Assembly: GCA_023953775.1 (NCBI GenBank)
Contig: JAMLJD010000008.1
Location: 1 to 64,000, forward strand
Direction: 5' to 3'
DNA length: 64,000 bases
Origin: Rhizobiaceae bacterium
Lineage (GTDB): Bacteria > Pseudomonadota > Alphaproteobacteria > Rhizobiales > Rhizobiaceae
A model generated the notes under the pieces. That model was not told the DNA's origin, did not search any database, and worked only from the letters and a program-made list of their open reading frames with translations. Of this stretch, positions 42,982 through 52,752 are shown piece after piece. How positions within the stretch are numbered: position 1 is the stretch's first letter; the number at the start of each line of letters is the position of its first letter. Both the position numbers and the translations under genes were made by a program.

Positions 42982-43122
42982 ATGGAATACTGGAACCAGC
43001 TCACGCGCTGCACGCGTGCCATCCGCGAATTCGTGGTGCCGAGCTATCGGCCCGAGCGCCACTACATGCGTGGACCGGGGCCGGCCTGCGCGCGACGCGG
43101 CGGCACCGTTCAGTTTCAGTGA
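42982..43122 (+). CDS. Small hypothetical protein (46 aa)
   Basis: An open frame of 46 residues starting MEYWNQLTRCTRAIREFVVP and rich in aromatic and Arg residues (SYRPERHYMRGPGP). GGGTACGGGAC precedes the ATG. I know no named family; the N-terminus reads like a conserved small rhizobial protein, but this is from memory. Its end overlaps the convergent DUF1850 gene by 7 bp. Confidence 0.35.
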   Translation: MEYWNQLTRCTRAIREFVVPSYRPERHYMRGPGPACARRGGTVQFQ

Positions 43123-43487
43123 TCGGTCCCTTCGCAGGCCGCCAGCCTTACAGGCTCGCCTGCCTCCGCGCCGATTTCCGTGCATTGACCAGCGGCGCAC
43201 AGCCGCCAACCGCTCACTGTGGCTCCTGACGCGGCCAGCACCAGTTCCTCGAGCGGCGCGATCTCAGGTTCGTAAATCCACCACCCGTCGCGGAAGACCG
43301 CGCCCTCCGGCGGATCCATTCCGGCTCCGGATCCCATAACGCGCCCCTCGACGAGGACGAGCCTTCCGGCATCGATCCGCCAATCCTCTTCCCAGCGCGT
43401 CTTCTCCACCGAATGCGTCCACGACAGCGTGAAGGCGGCCACGGCGATCGTCATCGCCTTGGCACCCGCAGCGATGCACAGGCTCAT
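43116..43487 (-). CDS. DUF1850 protein, TRAP-associated
   Basis: A 123-residue exported or membrane-anchored DUF1850 protein with a short hydrophobic N-terminus (AGAKAMTIAVAAF) and the family sequence FTLSWTHSVEKTRWEEDWRI, GSGAGMDPPEGAVFRDGWWIYEP. DUF1850 genes commonly sit next to TAXI-type TRAP transporters and may assist assembly or substrate specificity. ATG 43487 overlaps the TRAP permease stop by 4 bp. Confidence 0.85.
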   Translation of the reverse strand: MSLCIAAGAKAMTIAVAAFTLSWTHSVEKTRWEEDWRIDAGRLVLVEGRVMGSGAGMDPPEGAVFRDGWWIYEPEIAPLEELVLAASGATVSGWRLCAAGQCTEIGAEAGEPVRLAACEGTDH

Positions 43488-45592
43488 CCGCCCTGCACGG
43501 ACGCCGACACCGCGCGGACGCGGTACCAGCGTAGCGCGAGGAACGCCGCTGCGAGCCCGAAGCCGATCTCGTCGGTCGCGGGCAGGGCTGCAATCAGCGT
43601 GAAGGCGGCGGCGGCGGCGAGCAACCGCTCCCAGACCGCCAGATGCCCGCGCAGGAAGCCGATGACCGCCGCACCCCACAGGCCGATGGACAGCGCTGCC
43701 TTGAACACGATGTAGGCGACGGCGGGCCAGTAGCCGACCGCTTCGGCGAGCGGACCGCCGTCCTGAAGCATCAGCGCCGGCGTATAGACCGCCATGAACG
43801 GGATGACGAAACCGGCGGCCGCCACCTTCAGCGCCTCGAAGGCGATCTTGAGACCGCTCTCGCGCGCGATCGGCGCGGCCGCGAAGCAGGCCAGCGCAAC
43901 AGGCGGTGTCAGATCAGCCAGGATGCCGAAATAGAACACGAACATGTGGCTGACGATCAGCGGAACACCGAGTGCCAGAAGCGCCGGACCGGCAATGGTC
44001 GAGGTGATGATGTAGTTGGGAATCGTCGGAATGCCCATGCCGAGGATCAGGCACGTCACCATCGTGAGGAGCAGCGACAGGAACAGCGAGTTCTGACCGA
44101 CGGAAACGATGTACTGCCCGAACGTGTTGGCGACGCCGGTCAGCGTCATCGTGCCAATGATGATGCCGACGACGGCGCAGGCGACGCCGACCGGCAGCGC
44201 CGTCTTGGCACCCTCGGCGAGTGAGTCGCGGCACACGGCCAACGTCTCCTTACCACCGGCGACGAACAGGTTGGCGAGGATCAACAGGATCGCCGCGACA
44301 AGGATCACGTTGATGCCGTAGCGGAAGAAGCTGGCCGCGACGACCCCGAGCAGCACCCAGAAGATCACACGCAGGATCGTCGACGGGAGCCCGAGCGCGA
44401 TGGAGCCGCCGAGGATCAAAAGCGCGGTGAAGGACAAGCCGACCGTGCCTGCGAAAAGCGGCGTATAGCCGGAAAACAGCAGGTAGACGAGCGCTGCCAG
44501 CGGCAAAATGAGATACCAGCCGTTGCGCAGGGCCGCCATCGCCGAGGGCAGTTCGTCGCGCGGCAGGCCGAGCAGGCCGCGCTTGCCGGCTTCCAGATGC
44601 ACCATCCAGAACGCCGAGCTGAAATAGAGCAGCGCGGGAATGATCGCCGCCTTGACGACCTCGTAATATTCGACGCCGAGGGTCTCGGCCATGATGAAGG
44701 CCACTGCGCCCATGACGGGCGGCATGATCTGACCGCCCATGGACGATGTCGCCTCGACGCCGCCGGCAAAGGCCGCGCGGTAGCCGAACCGTTTCATCAG
44801 CGGAATGGTGAACTGGCCGGTGGTGACGACATTTGCGACGCCCGAGCCCGAGATCGTACCCATCAGCCCGGACGAAATGACCGAAACCTTGGCGGGGCCG
44901 CCGCGGGCATGGCCGACCAGGCCTAGCGACACGTCGGTGAAGAGCTTGATCATGCCCGCCCGTTCAAGGAAGGAGCCGAACAGGATGAACAGGAAGATAT
45001 AGGTGGCCGAGACATAGGTCGGGATACCGTAGATCCCTTCGGTACCGTATGCCATGTGCTCGACGACCTGCTCGAAATCGTAGCCGCGATGGGCGAGCAT
45101 TCCGGGCAGATAGTTGCCGAACAGACAGTAGAGCAGGAACGCGCCGGAGATGATCGGCAAGGCGGGTCCCATGATGACCCAGGCGGCGGCGAATACCGTG
45201 ACCAGAGCAACAACGCCGACGACGAGATCGAGGGTCAGCGGAAAGCCGGCGCGCAGGATCAGCGGCGCGTACTCGATCCACTGGTAGAAGGCCACGCCCA
45301 TGCCTGCCAGGCCGGCCGCCCAGGCGATCGAGCGGACCGGCATCGTCCCTCCCCTCATCGAGGCGACGAGCGGAAAGGTCAGCAGGATCAGGAAGCCGAC
45401 GTGGAAGGCACGCACGACCTGGCTCGGAAAGTTTATGAGATGAGCCGAGACACCGATCTGATATGCCGAGAAAGCGACGGCGATCCAGAACAGGATGCGA
45501 CCCTCGCGGCTCGACGGAAAGCTTCCGTGTGTTGGATCATGGATCGCGGCGCTGGTCTGCGCCGCATCGCCGTGCGTTTCGACGGTGGACAT
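43484..45592 (-). CDS. TRAP transporter fused permease (4TM plus 12TM), TAXI type
   Basis: A 702-residue inner-membrane protein fusing the small (DctQ-like) and large (DctM-like) TRAP subunits, about 16-18 hydrophobic helices. Large-domain marks are SSGLMGTISGSGVANVVTTGQFTIPLMKRFGY, GVEATSSMGGQIMPPVMGAVAFIMAE and LGMGIPTIPNYIITSTIAGPAL. It uses a sodium or proton gradient for import together with the TAXI binding protein upstream. It is separated from that gene by 97 bp holding a strong hairpin. Confidence 0.94.
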   Translation of the reverse strand: MSTVETHGDAAQTSAAIHDPTHGSFPSSREGRILFWIAVAFSAYQIGVSAHLINFPSQVVRAFHVGFLILLTFPLVASMRGGTMPVRSIAWAAGLAGMGVAFYQWIEYAPLILRAGFPLTLDLVVGVVALVTVFAAAWVIMGPALPIISGAFLLYCLFGNYLPGMLAHRGYDFEQVVEHMAYGTEGIYGIPTYVSATYIFLFILFGSFLERAGMIKLFTDVSLGLVGHARGGPAKVSVISSGLMGTISGSGVANVVTTGQFTIPLMKRFGYRAAFAGGVEATSSMGGQIMPPVMGAVAFIMAETLGVEYYEVVKAAIIPALLYFSSAFWMVHLEAGKRGLLGLPRDELPSAMAALRNGWYLILPLAALVYLLFSGYTPLFAGTVGLSFTALLILGGSIALGLPSTILRVIFWVLLGVVAASFFRYGINVILVAAILLILANLFVAGGKETLAVCRDSLAEGAKTALPVGVACAVVGIIIGTMTLTGVANTFGQYIVSVGQNSLFLSLLLTMVTCLILGMGIPTIPNYIITSTIAGPALLALGVPLIVSHMFVFYFGILADLTPPVALACFAAAPIARESGLKIAFEALKVAAAGFVIPFMAVYTPALMLQDGGPLAEAVGYWPAVAYIVFKAALSIGLWGAAVIGFLRGHLAVWERLLAAAAAFTLIAALPATDEIGFGLAAAFLALRWYRVRAVSASVQGG

Positions 45593-45635
45593 GTGGCTCT
45601 CCGATCAAAGCCAGCCTGCTTGATATCGCGCGGAA

Positions 45636-45663
45636 TTCCGGCGCGGGATCGCCCGCGCCGGAA
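45636..45663 (-). other. Strong hairpin between TAXI and TRAP permease genes
   Basis: A perfect 12-bp stem (TTCCGGCGCGGG with its complement) around a 4-nt ATCG loop, 27 bp after the TAXI stop. No U-run follows on the minus strand, so mRNA 3'-end stabilisation, giving more binding protein than permease, is likelier than full termination. Confidence 0.55.
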
Positions 45664-45689
45664 GGGTCATGCCCCTGAACCGCTCGGGC

Positions 45690-46646
45690 TCAGAGCAGCC
45701 CCTTTTCCTTGTAGTAGCGCTCGGCGCCGGGATGCAGCGGGATCGGAAGGCCCATTGCGCCCTTTTCCGCACTGATGGCCTTGGCGGCTGCATGGGCCGC
45801 GACCATCTCGTCGAGGTTCTCGAAGAGCTGCTTGGTCATCTGGTACGCGGTTTCCTCCGAGACGTCCGAATGCGTCACCAGAACGTTCGTGATGGCAAGC
45901 GTCGGCACGTCGGCGGACTGACCCTCATAGGTCCCGGCCGGGATGGTCGCGGCGAGGAACGGTGCGCCAAGCGTCTCGGCAACCGATTCCGGTACCGACA
46001 CCATGGTGATCGGAAGCGATACCGAAAGGTCCTTGATGGAGGCGACGCCAAGACCGGCCGACTGCAGGGTCGCATCGAGCTGGCGGTTCTTGATCAGTTC
46101 GACGGACTCGCCGAAGGGCAGGTATTCGGTCTTGCCAAGATCGTCGTAGCTCATGCCCATCGCCTGGAAGATGCGGCGCGCATTGAGCTCGGTACCCGAC
46201 TTCGGCGCGCCGACCGAAAGGCTCTTGCCCTTGAGGTCCGCGAACTCCTTGATACCGGATTCCTGCGAGGCGACGATCTGGATGTAGTTCGGGTAGATCG
46301 CGGCGATCGCGCGCAGCTTCTCGAGCTTCTGCGGGAAGCCGGCTTCGCCATCGCCTTCCCAGGCCGACTTGACGGAATCGCCGAGCGCGAAGGCGATCTC
46401 GCCACGGCCCTGCTGCAACAGGTTGAGGTTCTCGACCGAGGCCTTGGTCGACTGGACCTGGGTCTTCACGCCCTCGATCTTGTCGCCGTAGATCTTCGCC
46501 AGCGCCGCGCCGAGCGGATAGTAGACGCCCGACGTGCCGCCGGTGAGGACGTTGATGAACTCCTGCGCCTTCGAAGCCGTTGCGCCCACGCCGAGCGACA
46601 GCGCGACCGTCCCGGCGACAATCAGATTCCGGGTGAGATGTTTCAT
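45690..46646 (-). CDS. TAXI-family TRAP transporter substrate-binding protein
   Basis: A 318-residue periplasmic binding protein of the TAXI family. The Sec signal (NLIVAGTVALSLGVGATASKAQ) is followed by FINVLTGGTSGVYYPLGAALAKIYG, KLRAIAAIYPNYIQIV, GKSLSVGAPKSGTELNARRI and the C-terminal HPGAERYYKEKGL. Family members bind glutamate, glutarate or other small acids; ligand not predictable. ATG 46646 has GGGAGG upstream. First gene of the importer operon behind a sigma-54-type promoter (46710-46725). Confidence 0.93.
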   Translation of the reverse strand: MKHLTRNLIVAGTVALSLGVGATASKAQEFINVLTGGTSGVYYPLGAALAKIYGDKIEGVKTQVQSTKASVENLNLLQQGRGEIAFALGDSVKSAWEGDGEAGFPQKLEKLRAIAAIYPNYIQIVASQESGIKEFADLKGKSLSVGAPKSGTELNARRIFQAMGMSYDDLGKTEYLPFGESVELIKNRQLDATLQSAGLGVASIKDLSVSLPITMVSVPESVAETLGAPFLAATIPAGTYEGQSADVPTLAITNVLVTHSDVSEETAYQMTKQLFENLDEMVAAHAAAKAISAEKGAMGLPIPLHPGAERYYKEKGLL

Positions 46647-46709
46647 GGATGCAATCCTCCCTGTGTTCACACGCCGGCACTCTCCTCTCCGGCGCTCGAT
46701 GATCTTATT

Positions 46710-46725
46710 GGCACATATCGTGCCA
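46710..46725 (-). promoter_or_regulatory. Sigma-54 (RpoN) type promoter for the TAXI-TRAP operon
   Basis: On the minus strand TGGCACGATATGTGCC has the essential GG (46724-46723) and GC (46712-46711) with exactly 10 bp between, close to TGGCACG-N4-TTGCW. Transcription would start near 46700, leaving a leader of about 54 nt. The same bases are a TGGCAC-N5-GTGCCA palindrome, so an operator function is an alternative. Confidence 0.65.
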
Positions 46726-46799
46726 GTTCGGGCAACCGATAAGTTTCCCCTTTATTCCAGACAGATAGCGTCAGGCAGCGAGTGGACCGGCATCCCGCG

Positions 46800-46849
46800 T
46801 TCGGCGGATTTCCGCCGAAACCGGCCTCGGTATGGCGGATTATTGCCGA
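46800..46849 (-). promoter_or_regulatory. Tandem palindromes, candidate enhancer sites for the DctD-like activator
   Basis: Site 1, TTCGGCGGATTTCCGCCGAA (46800-46819), has perfect 9-bp arms. Site 2, TGGCGGATTATTGCCGA (46833-46849), shares GGCGGATT and GCCGA. Their centres are about 110 and 141 bp upstream of the predicted sigma-54 start, the usual range for enhancer-binding proteins. Site 2 overlaps the stop codon of the activator gene. Confidence 0.6.
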
Positions 46850-48204
46850 CTTCGCGCGCCTTCAGCCGCGCTCTCGTCGCCGCGCAACCCGTATCGCGCG
46901 ATCTTCTCGCTAAGCGTCCGGCGTGGCAATCCGAGACGGTTGGAGGCCTCGCGCACATTTCCGCCGACGGCTTCGAGCGCCTCGGCGATCAAAGCGGCCT
47001 CGAATGCCGAAACGGCATCGGACAGATTTGTTTCGCCGGTTGCATCCGCTTGCCCCGTCACCGCGGGACGGACCTGAAGGCCGAGCACGAAGCGTTCGGC
47101 CGCCCCCCTCAGTTCGCGCACATTGCCTTCCCACCGCCCCATGCCCAGGCCGGCGAGGACCGCCTGCGGAATGTCGCGCGGGGCGAGCCCGTGTTTGCGC
47201 GCCGCCTCGGCGGCGAAATGGGCGAAGAGCAGCGGAATGTCCTCGCGGCGGCGATCGAGCGGCGGCAGTTCGAGCGTCACCGTCGCGAGCCGGAAGTAGA
47301 GATCCGAACGGAAGCTTCCATCGCGGGCAGCGGCCGCGAGCGGCGTCTTGCTGGCAGCCACAAAGCGGACGTCGACAGGCAGTTCCCGGTTCGAACCGAT
47401 CGGCTCGACGACGCGCTCCTGGATGACCCGTAGAAGCTTCGCCTGAAGTGCCGCGGGCATGGACTCGATCTCGTCGAGGAACACCGTGCCGCCATTGGCG
47501 TGCGCGATGCGCCCGGTACGCCTGGCAACGGCGCCGGTGAAGGCGCCGCGCTCATGGCCAAACAGCTCGCTTTCGAAAATGGTCTCCGGCACGGCGGCGC
47601 AGTTTATCGCGACGAACGGCCGTCCTGCACGCTTGCCGCAGTCGTGGAGCGCCCGCGCGGCCACCTCCTTGCCGGTGCCGGTCTCGCCCTGGATCAGGAC
47701 ATCGACGTCGATGTCTGCGAGTTGCAGCAGCCGTTCGCGCAAACGAACGATCGCCGGGGCGTTGCCGATCATCCGGGCCTCAAGATCGACCGCGCGGCCC
47801 TCCACTTGCCGCAGCCGTTCCAACTCGCCACGAAGCCGGCGCGCCTCTACTGCCCGGTCGAGGACCGCGACAAGGTGATCGGCATCATATGGCTTTTCGA
47901 GGAAGTCGTGGGCGCCGCGACGCATGGCATCAACGGCCAGCGCGACATCGCCATGGCCCGTCAACAGCACGACCGGCAGGTCGGGATTGTCGGCACGCGC
48001 GGCATCGAGCAGCGCCATGCCGTCCATCCCGGGCATGCGAATGTCGGTAACAAGGGCGTCGAAGCGCCGCCCGCCAAGGACGGCAATCGCATCCGCGGCG
48101 CTCGCGGCCGACGAGACCTCGAAGCCTGACAGGGAGAGCCACTCCACCGCGGAATCGCGGAGGTCCTTCTCGTCGTCGACGAAAAGGATCGCGCCGCGGC
48201 TCAT
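46840..48204 (-). CDS. Sigma-54-dependent response regulator, DctD-like
   Basis: A 454-residue NtrC-family activator: receiver (Asp54 in ALVTDIRMPG), AAA+ domain with Walker A GETGTGKE (173-180), GAFTGA sigma-54 contact loop (220-225) and FLDEIESMP, and a C-terminal Fis-type helix-turn-helix (NVREASNRLGLPRRTLSEKI). ATG 48204 overlaps the sensor-kinase stop by 4 bp. Located directly upstream of a TRAP-TAXI operon with sigma-54-type promoter, it is the likely activator. Confidence 0.95.
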   Translation of the reverse strand: MSRGAILFVDDEKDLRDSAVEWLSLSGFEVSSAASAADAIAVLGGRRFDALVTDIRMPGMDGMALLDAARADNPDLPVVLLTGHGDVALAVDAMRRGAHDFLEKPYDADHLVAVLDRAVEARRLRGELERLRQVEGRAVDLEARMIGNAPAIVRLRERLLQLADIDVDVLIQGETGTGKEVAARALHDCGKRAGRPFVAINCAAVPETIFESELFGHERGAFTGAVARRTGRIAHANGGTVFLDEIESMPAALQAKLLRVIQERVVEPIGSNRELPVDVRFVAASKTPLAAAARDGSFRSDLYFRLATVTLELPPLDRRREDIPLLFAHFAAEAARKHGLAPRDIPQAVLAGLGMGRWEGNVRELRGAAERFVLGLQVRPAVTGQADATGETNLSDAVSAFEAALIAEALEAVGGNVREASNRLGLPRRTLSEKIARYGLRGDESAAEGARSRQ

Positions 48205-49997
48205 TCCGCGGCCTCGCGAAGGCTGTCGGCGGCGGAGGGCAGCCGAACCGCGAATGTCGAGCCATCGCCTTCGCGGGACGCAAATGTCAGCGTGCCGCCG
48301 AACTCGGTGACGATGGCGCGCGATATCGACAGGCCGAGGCCCAGCCCCTCGCCGGTCTCCTTGGTCGTGAAGAAGGGTTCCGCGATACGGTCGCGCAGTT
48401 CGTCGGCCACGCCCGCGCCATTGTCCGAAACCTTCAGGATCACATCTTCGCCGACCCGTTCCGCCGACACGGAAACCGCCGGGCGCTCGCGACCCGAAAC
48501 GGCGTCGAGTGCGTTGGCGAGGAGGTTGAGGATCACCTGCTCGAACTGGACCGGATTTGCCTTGACCGAATAGGCCTCGAGGCCGGGCATGATTTCGAGC
48601 TCCACCTTCTCAGCTTCGGCGCGATGGGCGACGATCTCCACCGCGGCGCGGACGCAGCGATCGAGCCGGACCGTTTCGCGGGCGCCGCCGTCCTTGCGCG
48701 CGAAGGATCGCAGCAGCTTGACCGTACGCTGGATGCGCCGCACCAGATCGCGCGCCGCGCCGACCTTGTCGCCTATCGCCTCGTCGCCACCGCGCCGGGC
48801 CAGCAGCCCGGTCGAGGCCAGGGTGTTTTCAAGCGCCGACAGCGGCTGGCTGACCTCGTGCACGATGGCCGCCGACATGCGGCCGAGCGCGGCGAGCTTG
48901 GCAGTCTGAATCAGCGTCACCTGCGCTTCGCGCAGGTCGTATTCGGCACGCTTGCGCTCTTCCACTTCGCGGTTGAGTTCGGCGGTGCGCTCGACGACGC
49001 GCCGCTCGAGACGGTCATGCTCGTCGAGCTTGGCCCGGACCAGTTGCCGGCGCTGGTGCAGGTAGAGTGCTGCGCCGGTGACCAGCATGCCTGCCAGCGC
49101 GGTGATCAATCCGAGCAGGGAGGCATTGGCGCGGATCGGCGTCAGATCTGTCGCGACGAACAGGGTCCAGCCGTCCGGTTCGATGTGCGCCGAGCGCAGC
49201 AGGTGGGCGCTTTCCCGCCCCTCCACCGCAACCTCGGTCGGCAGCGCGCCGGCGCCCGGAAATACGGGGGCGGCCTCGATGACCGCGATCCCGTCATATT
49301 TTCGCGCCGCGAGGATACTTTTCCTTGCATCGTCCGAAAGAGGCCTCAGCGGGCGGTACCGCCATGATGGGTGACCGGTGAGGAAGACGACACCGTCGGC
49401 ATCCGCCACCGAGACGAAGGCCCGACTGCCGGTCCAGCTCTTCTCGAGCCCGCTCATATCGACCTTCACAACCGCGACGCCGATCACGCGCTCGCCGTCG
49501 CGGATCGCCGACGACAGGAAATAGCCGGGAATGCCGGTCGTCGCGCCGACGGCATAGTAGCGCCCCTCGCCGGTTTCCAGCGCGTCGCGGAAATAGGGGC
49601 GGAAGGCGTAGTTCCTGCCGACGAAGCTTGTCGGTTCGTCGTAATTGCTGGCCGCCAGGGTCTCGCCGTCGAGCGCCATGACATAGAGTTCGTCGGCGCG
49701 CGATTCCGTCCTGATGTCATTCAGGTAGGCATTGGCCGCGCCGGTAGGGTAGGGCGCGGTGCCGATCAGGACGTCGCGTATCCGCGCGTCGTGGGCAATC
49801 ACGGCGGGAAGATAGCGGAAACGCTCGACTTCGCTGCGGATCGAACGCGCCAGAACCTGCAGCTCGCCATCGAGCACGACCGCCGCGCGGCGCTTGCCGG
49901 CCTCCAGCGCACCCATTCCGACGGCGACCGCCGCCACTACGATGACAATCGCGGCGAGGCCGACCAGGAAACCGCGGCTTCGCACGATCCGGCTCAC
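48201..49997 (-). CDS. Membrane sensor histidine kinase, DctB-like
   Basis: A 598-residue sensor kinase. A helix at ~10-30 and another near ~290-310 bracket a periplasmic Cache-type sensor (SEVERFRYLPAVIAHD, SNYDEPTSFVGRNYAFRPYF). Then a coiled coil, HisKA with H-box IVHEVSQPLSALENTL, and a HATPase domain with NLLANALDAV and DNGAGVADELRDRIAEPFFTTK. This is the DctB architecture; it presumably senses the acid imported by the TRAP system and phosphorylates the adjacent regulator. Confidence 0.94.
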   Translation of the reverse strand: MSRIVRSRGFLVGLAAIVIVVAAVAVGMGALEAGKRRAAVVLDGELQVLARSIRSEVERFRYLPAVIAHDARIRDVLIGTAPYPTGAANAYLNDIRTESRADELYVMALDGETLAASNYDEPTSFVGRNYAFRPYFRDALETGEGRYYAVGATTGIPGYFLSSAIRDGERVIGVAVVKVDMSGLEKSWTGSRAFVSVADADGVVFLTGHPSWRYRPLRPLSDDARKSILAARKYDGIAVIEAAPVFPGAGALPTEVAVEGRESAHLLRSAHIEPDGWTLFVATDLTPIRANASLLGLITALAGMLVTGAALYLHQRRQLVRAKLDEHDRLERRVVERTAELNREVEERKRAEYDLREAQVTLIQTAKLAALGRMSAAIVHEVSQPLSALENTLASTGLLARRGGDEAIGDKVGAARDLVRRIQRTVKLLRSFARKDGGARETVRLDRCVRAAVEIVAHRAEAEKVELEIMPGLEAYSVKANPVQFEQVILNLLANALDAVSGRERPAVSVSAERVGEDVILKVSDNGAGVADELRDRIAEPFFTTKETGEGLGLGLSISRAIVTEFGGTLTFASREGDGSTFAVRLPSAADSLREAAE

Positions 49998-50094
49998 GTT
50001 CGAACTGCCCTCATATACCCGGCTCCGCAGGGCGGCACCCGCGCCGCCGCCGCGATTGTGTCAGCAAGGCCGGAAGCTGGCAACGCGACAGGCG

Positions 50095-51072
<978 letters not shown>

Positions 51073-51195
51073 GCGAAAGGCCTCCTTGTCGTTCCCGCGC
51101 CGCCCCGCGCCGGCCGTGCATGGCCGAACGCCATTTCCCGATAACAGGTTCCTCGCCTGAGTCTAAGGAGAATTGGCCGCGAACGCCGCGCAGCC

Positions 51196-51999
51196 TCAGT
51201 ACGAAAACAGCTTCTGGAGTTCGTCGAACGGCATTCCGCCCGCTGCGATGTCGAACCGGCCTTCTTCGAGCATCTGGCGGGCAGCCTCCCGAACGGCGCC
51301 GAATGCCGCCGTTGTCAGCTTGGAGCCGAGCGAGATGCGCCGCGCACCCGCATCCGACAGCGCCGCGACCGTGAAACCCTTGATGGCCAGTACGTTGACT
51401 GGCTTCGACACCGACGCGCAGACCGTGCGAACCGCCTCGAGATCGGCGAGTCCGGGCGCGTAGAGCACGTCCGCGCCTGCCTTCTCGAAGGCCTGTAGGC
51501 GCTTGATCGTGTCGTCGAGGTCGTTGCGTCCCCAGAGATGGTTTTCGGCGCGCGCGGTGAAAACGAAATCGCGCTTGAGCGAGCGTGCCGCCTCGACGGC
51601 CGCCGACACCCGTTCGACGGCCTGTCCGAAATCGTAGATGGGATCACCGGGATCGCCGGTATGGTCTTCGATCGAGCAGCCGGCCAGTCCTGCTGCTTCC
51701 GCCGCGAAGATGGTCTCGGCGGCGCTGTCGGGACTGTCGCCCTTGCCCTTTTCCAGATCGGCCGAAACCGGCAAGTCGGTCGCGGCGACGATCTCGCGGC
51801 AATGGGCGATCATCGGCTCGAACCCGACATCCCCGTCAGCGAGACCGCGCGTGAAGGCGTAGCCGGCCGACGTCGTCGCGAGAGCCTTGAAGCCAAGCGA
51901 CGCGAGCAGCTTCGCCATGCCGATGTCCGACGGATTGGGGATGACGAAGGCTCCGGGGCCGCCGTGCAATGCCCGAAAAACCGATCCTGTCTCCGCCAT
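51196..51999 (-). CDS. Isocitrate lyase/PEP mutase superfamily protein
   Basis: A 267-residue TIM-barrel enzyme of the PEP mutase/ICL superfamily. It starts with FRALHGGPGAFVIPNPSDIGMAKLLASLGFKALATTSAGYAF and has the metal-binding SADLEKGKG-like loop and AGCSIEDHTGD catalytic region, plus ARAENHLWGRNDLDDTIKRLQAF. It lacks the KKCGH motif of isocitrate lyase, so it is more like oxaloacetate decarboxylase or phosphonomutase-type members. Reaction not assignable. GGAGGA lies before ATG 51999. Confidence 0.88.
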   Translation of the reverse strand: MAETGSVFRALHGGPGAFVIPNPSDIGMAKLLASLGFKALATTSAGYAFTRGLADGDVGFEPMIAHCREIVAATDLPVSADLEKGKGDSPDSAAETIFAAEAAGLAGCSIEDHTGDPGDPIYDFGQAVERVSAAVEAARSLKRDFVFTARAENHLWGRNDLDDTIKRLQAFEKAGADVLYAPGLADLEAVRTVCASVSKPVNVLAIKGFTVAALSDAGARRISLGSKLTTAAFGAVREAARQMLEEGRFDIAAGGMPFDELQKLFSY

Positions 52000-52098
52000 G
52001 GCGCATCCTCCACGTTTTGCGAAGCGTACCGCTCCCCGGCTCCGGATCACAAGACGGGGGGCTGGTCCACACGGACCGAGGCTGCGGACCAGATATGG

Positions 52099-52665
52099 CT
52101 ATTCCGCCGCGGCGCGGTGTCCGGTGTCGGCGTTCTCCACGGCCTCGACGATCGCGTTGCAAAAGGCCTTGAGATCGCCAGGGTTGCGGGCGGTGATGAT
52201 ATTGCCGTCTACGACCGTTTCTGCGTCCTCCCATTTCGCCCCGGCATTCTTCATGTCTGTCGCAATCGACTTGTATGACGTTGCACGCTTCCCTGCGACG
52301 ACACCGGCTTCGATCAGCAGCCATGGCGCGTGACAGATCGCGGCCAGCGGCTTGCCGGTGCCGGCAAAAGCCTCGACGAATTCGACAGCGTCCTTCTCGA
52401 CGCGCAGCAGGTCAGGATTGATCTGGCCGCCGGGCAGCACCAGCGCATCGTAGTCCGCAGGGTTCGCTGCTTCGAGCGTCCGGTCGACCTTGACGGCGGA
52501 GCCCCAGTCCTTCTTGTCCCAGCCGGTGATCTCGCCGTCCTTCAACGACACGACGTCGACTCTTGCGCCTGCGTCCTTGAGCGTCGTCAGCGGCACTTCG
52601 AGTTCGGATTGTTCGAAGCCGTCGGTCGCGAGGATCATAATACGGGATTTGCCTATGGAAGGCAT
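52099..52665 (-). CDS. DJ-1/PfpI family protein
   Basis: A 188-residue type 1 glutamine-amidotransferase-like protein of the PfpI/YhbO group. It begins SRIMILATDGFEQSELEVPLTTLKDAG (with the conserved Glu), and has ALVLPGGQINPDLLR and LAAICHAPWLLIEAGV with the nucleophile Cys and His. Members act in stress defence, for example as proposed deglycases or chaperones. AGGAG precedes ATG 52665; an open frame upstream is not family-like. Confidence 0.9.
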   Translation of the reverse strand: MPSIGKSRIMILATDGFEQSELEVPLTTLKDAGARVDVVSLKDGEITGWDKKDWGSAVKVDRTLEAANPADYDALVLPGGQINPDLLRVEKDAVEFVEAFAGTGKPLAAICHAPWLLIEAGVVAGKRATSYKSIATDMKNAGAKWEDAETVVDGNIITARNPGDLKAFCNAIVEAVENADTGHRAAAE

Positions 52666-52752
52666 GGTCGCATCTCCTTGTGTCTTGCGAGGATGTCTGT
52701 TCACCAACGCGCCACGACGCGTGTGGTTCGAGAGCAAGGAGAAAAATGAGGA

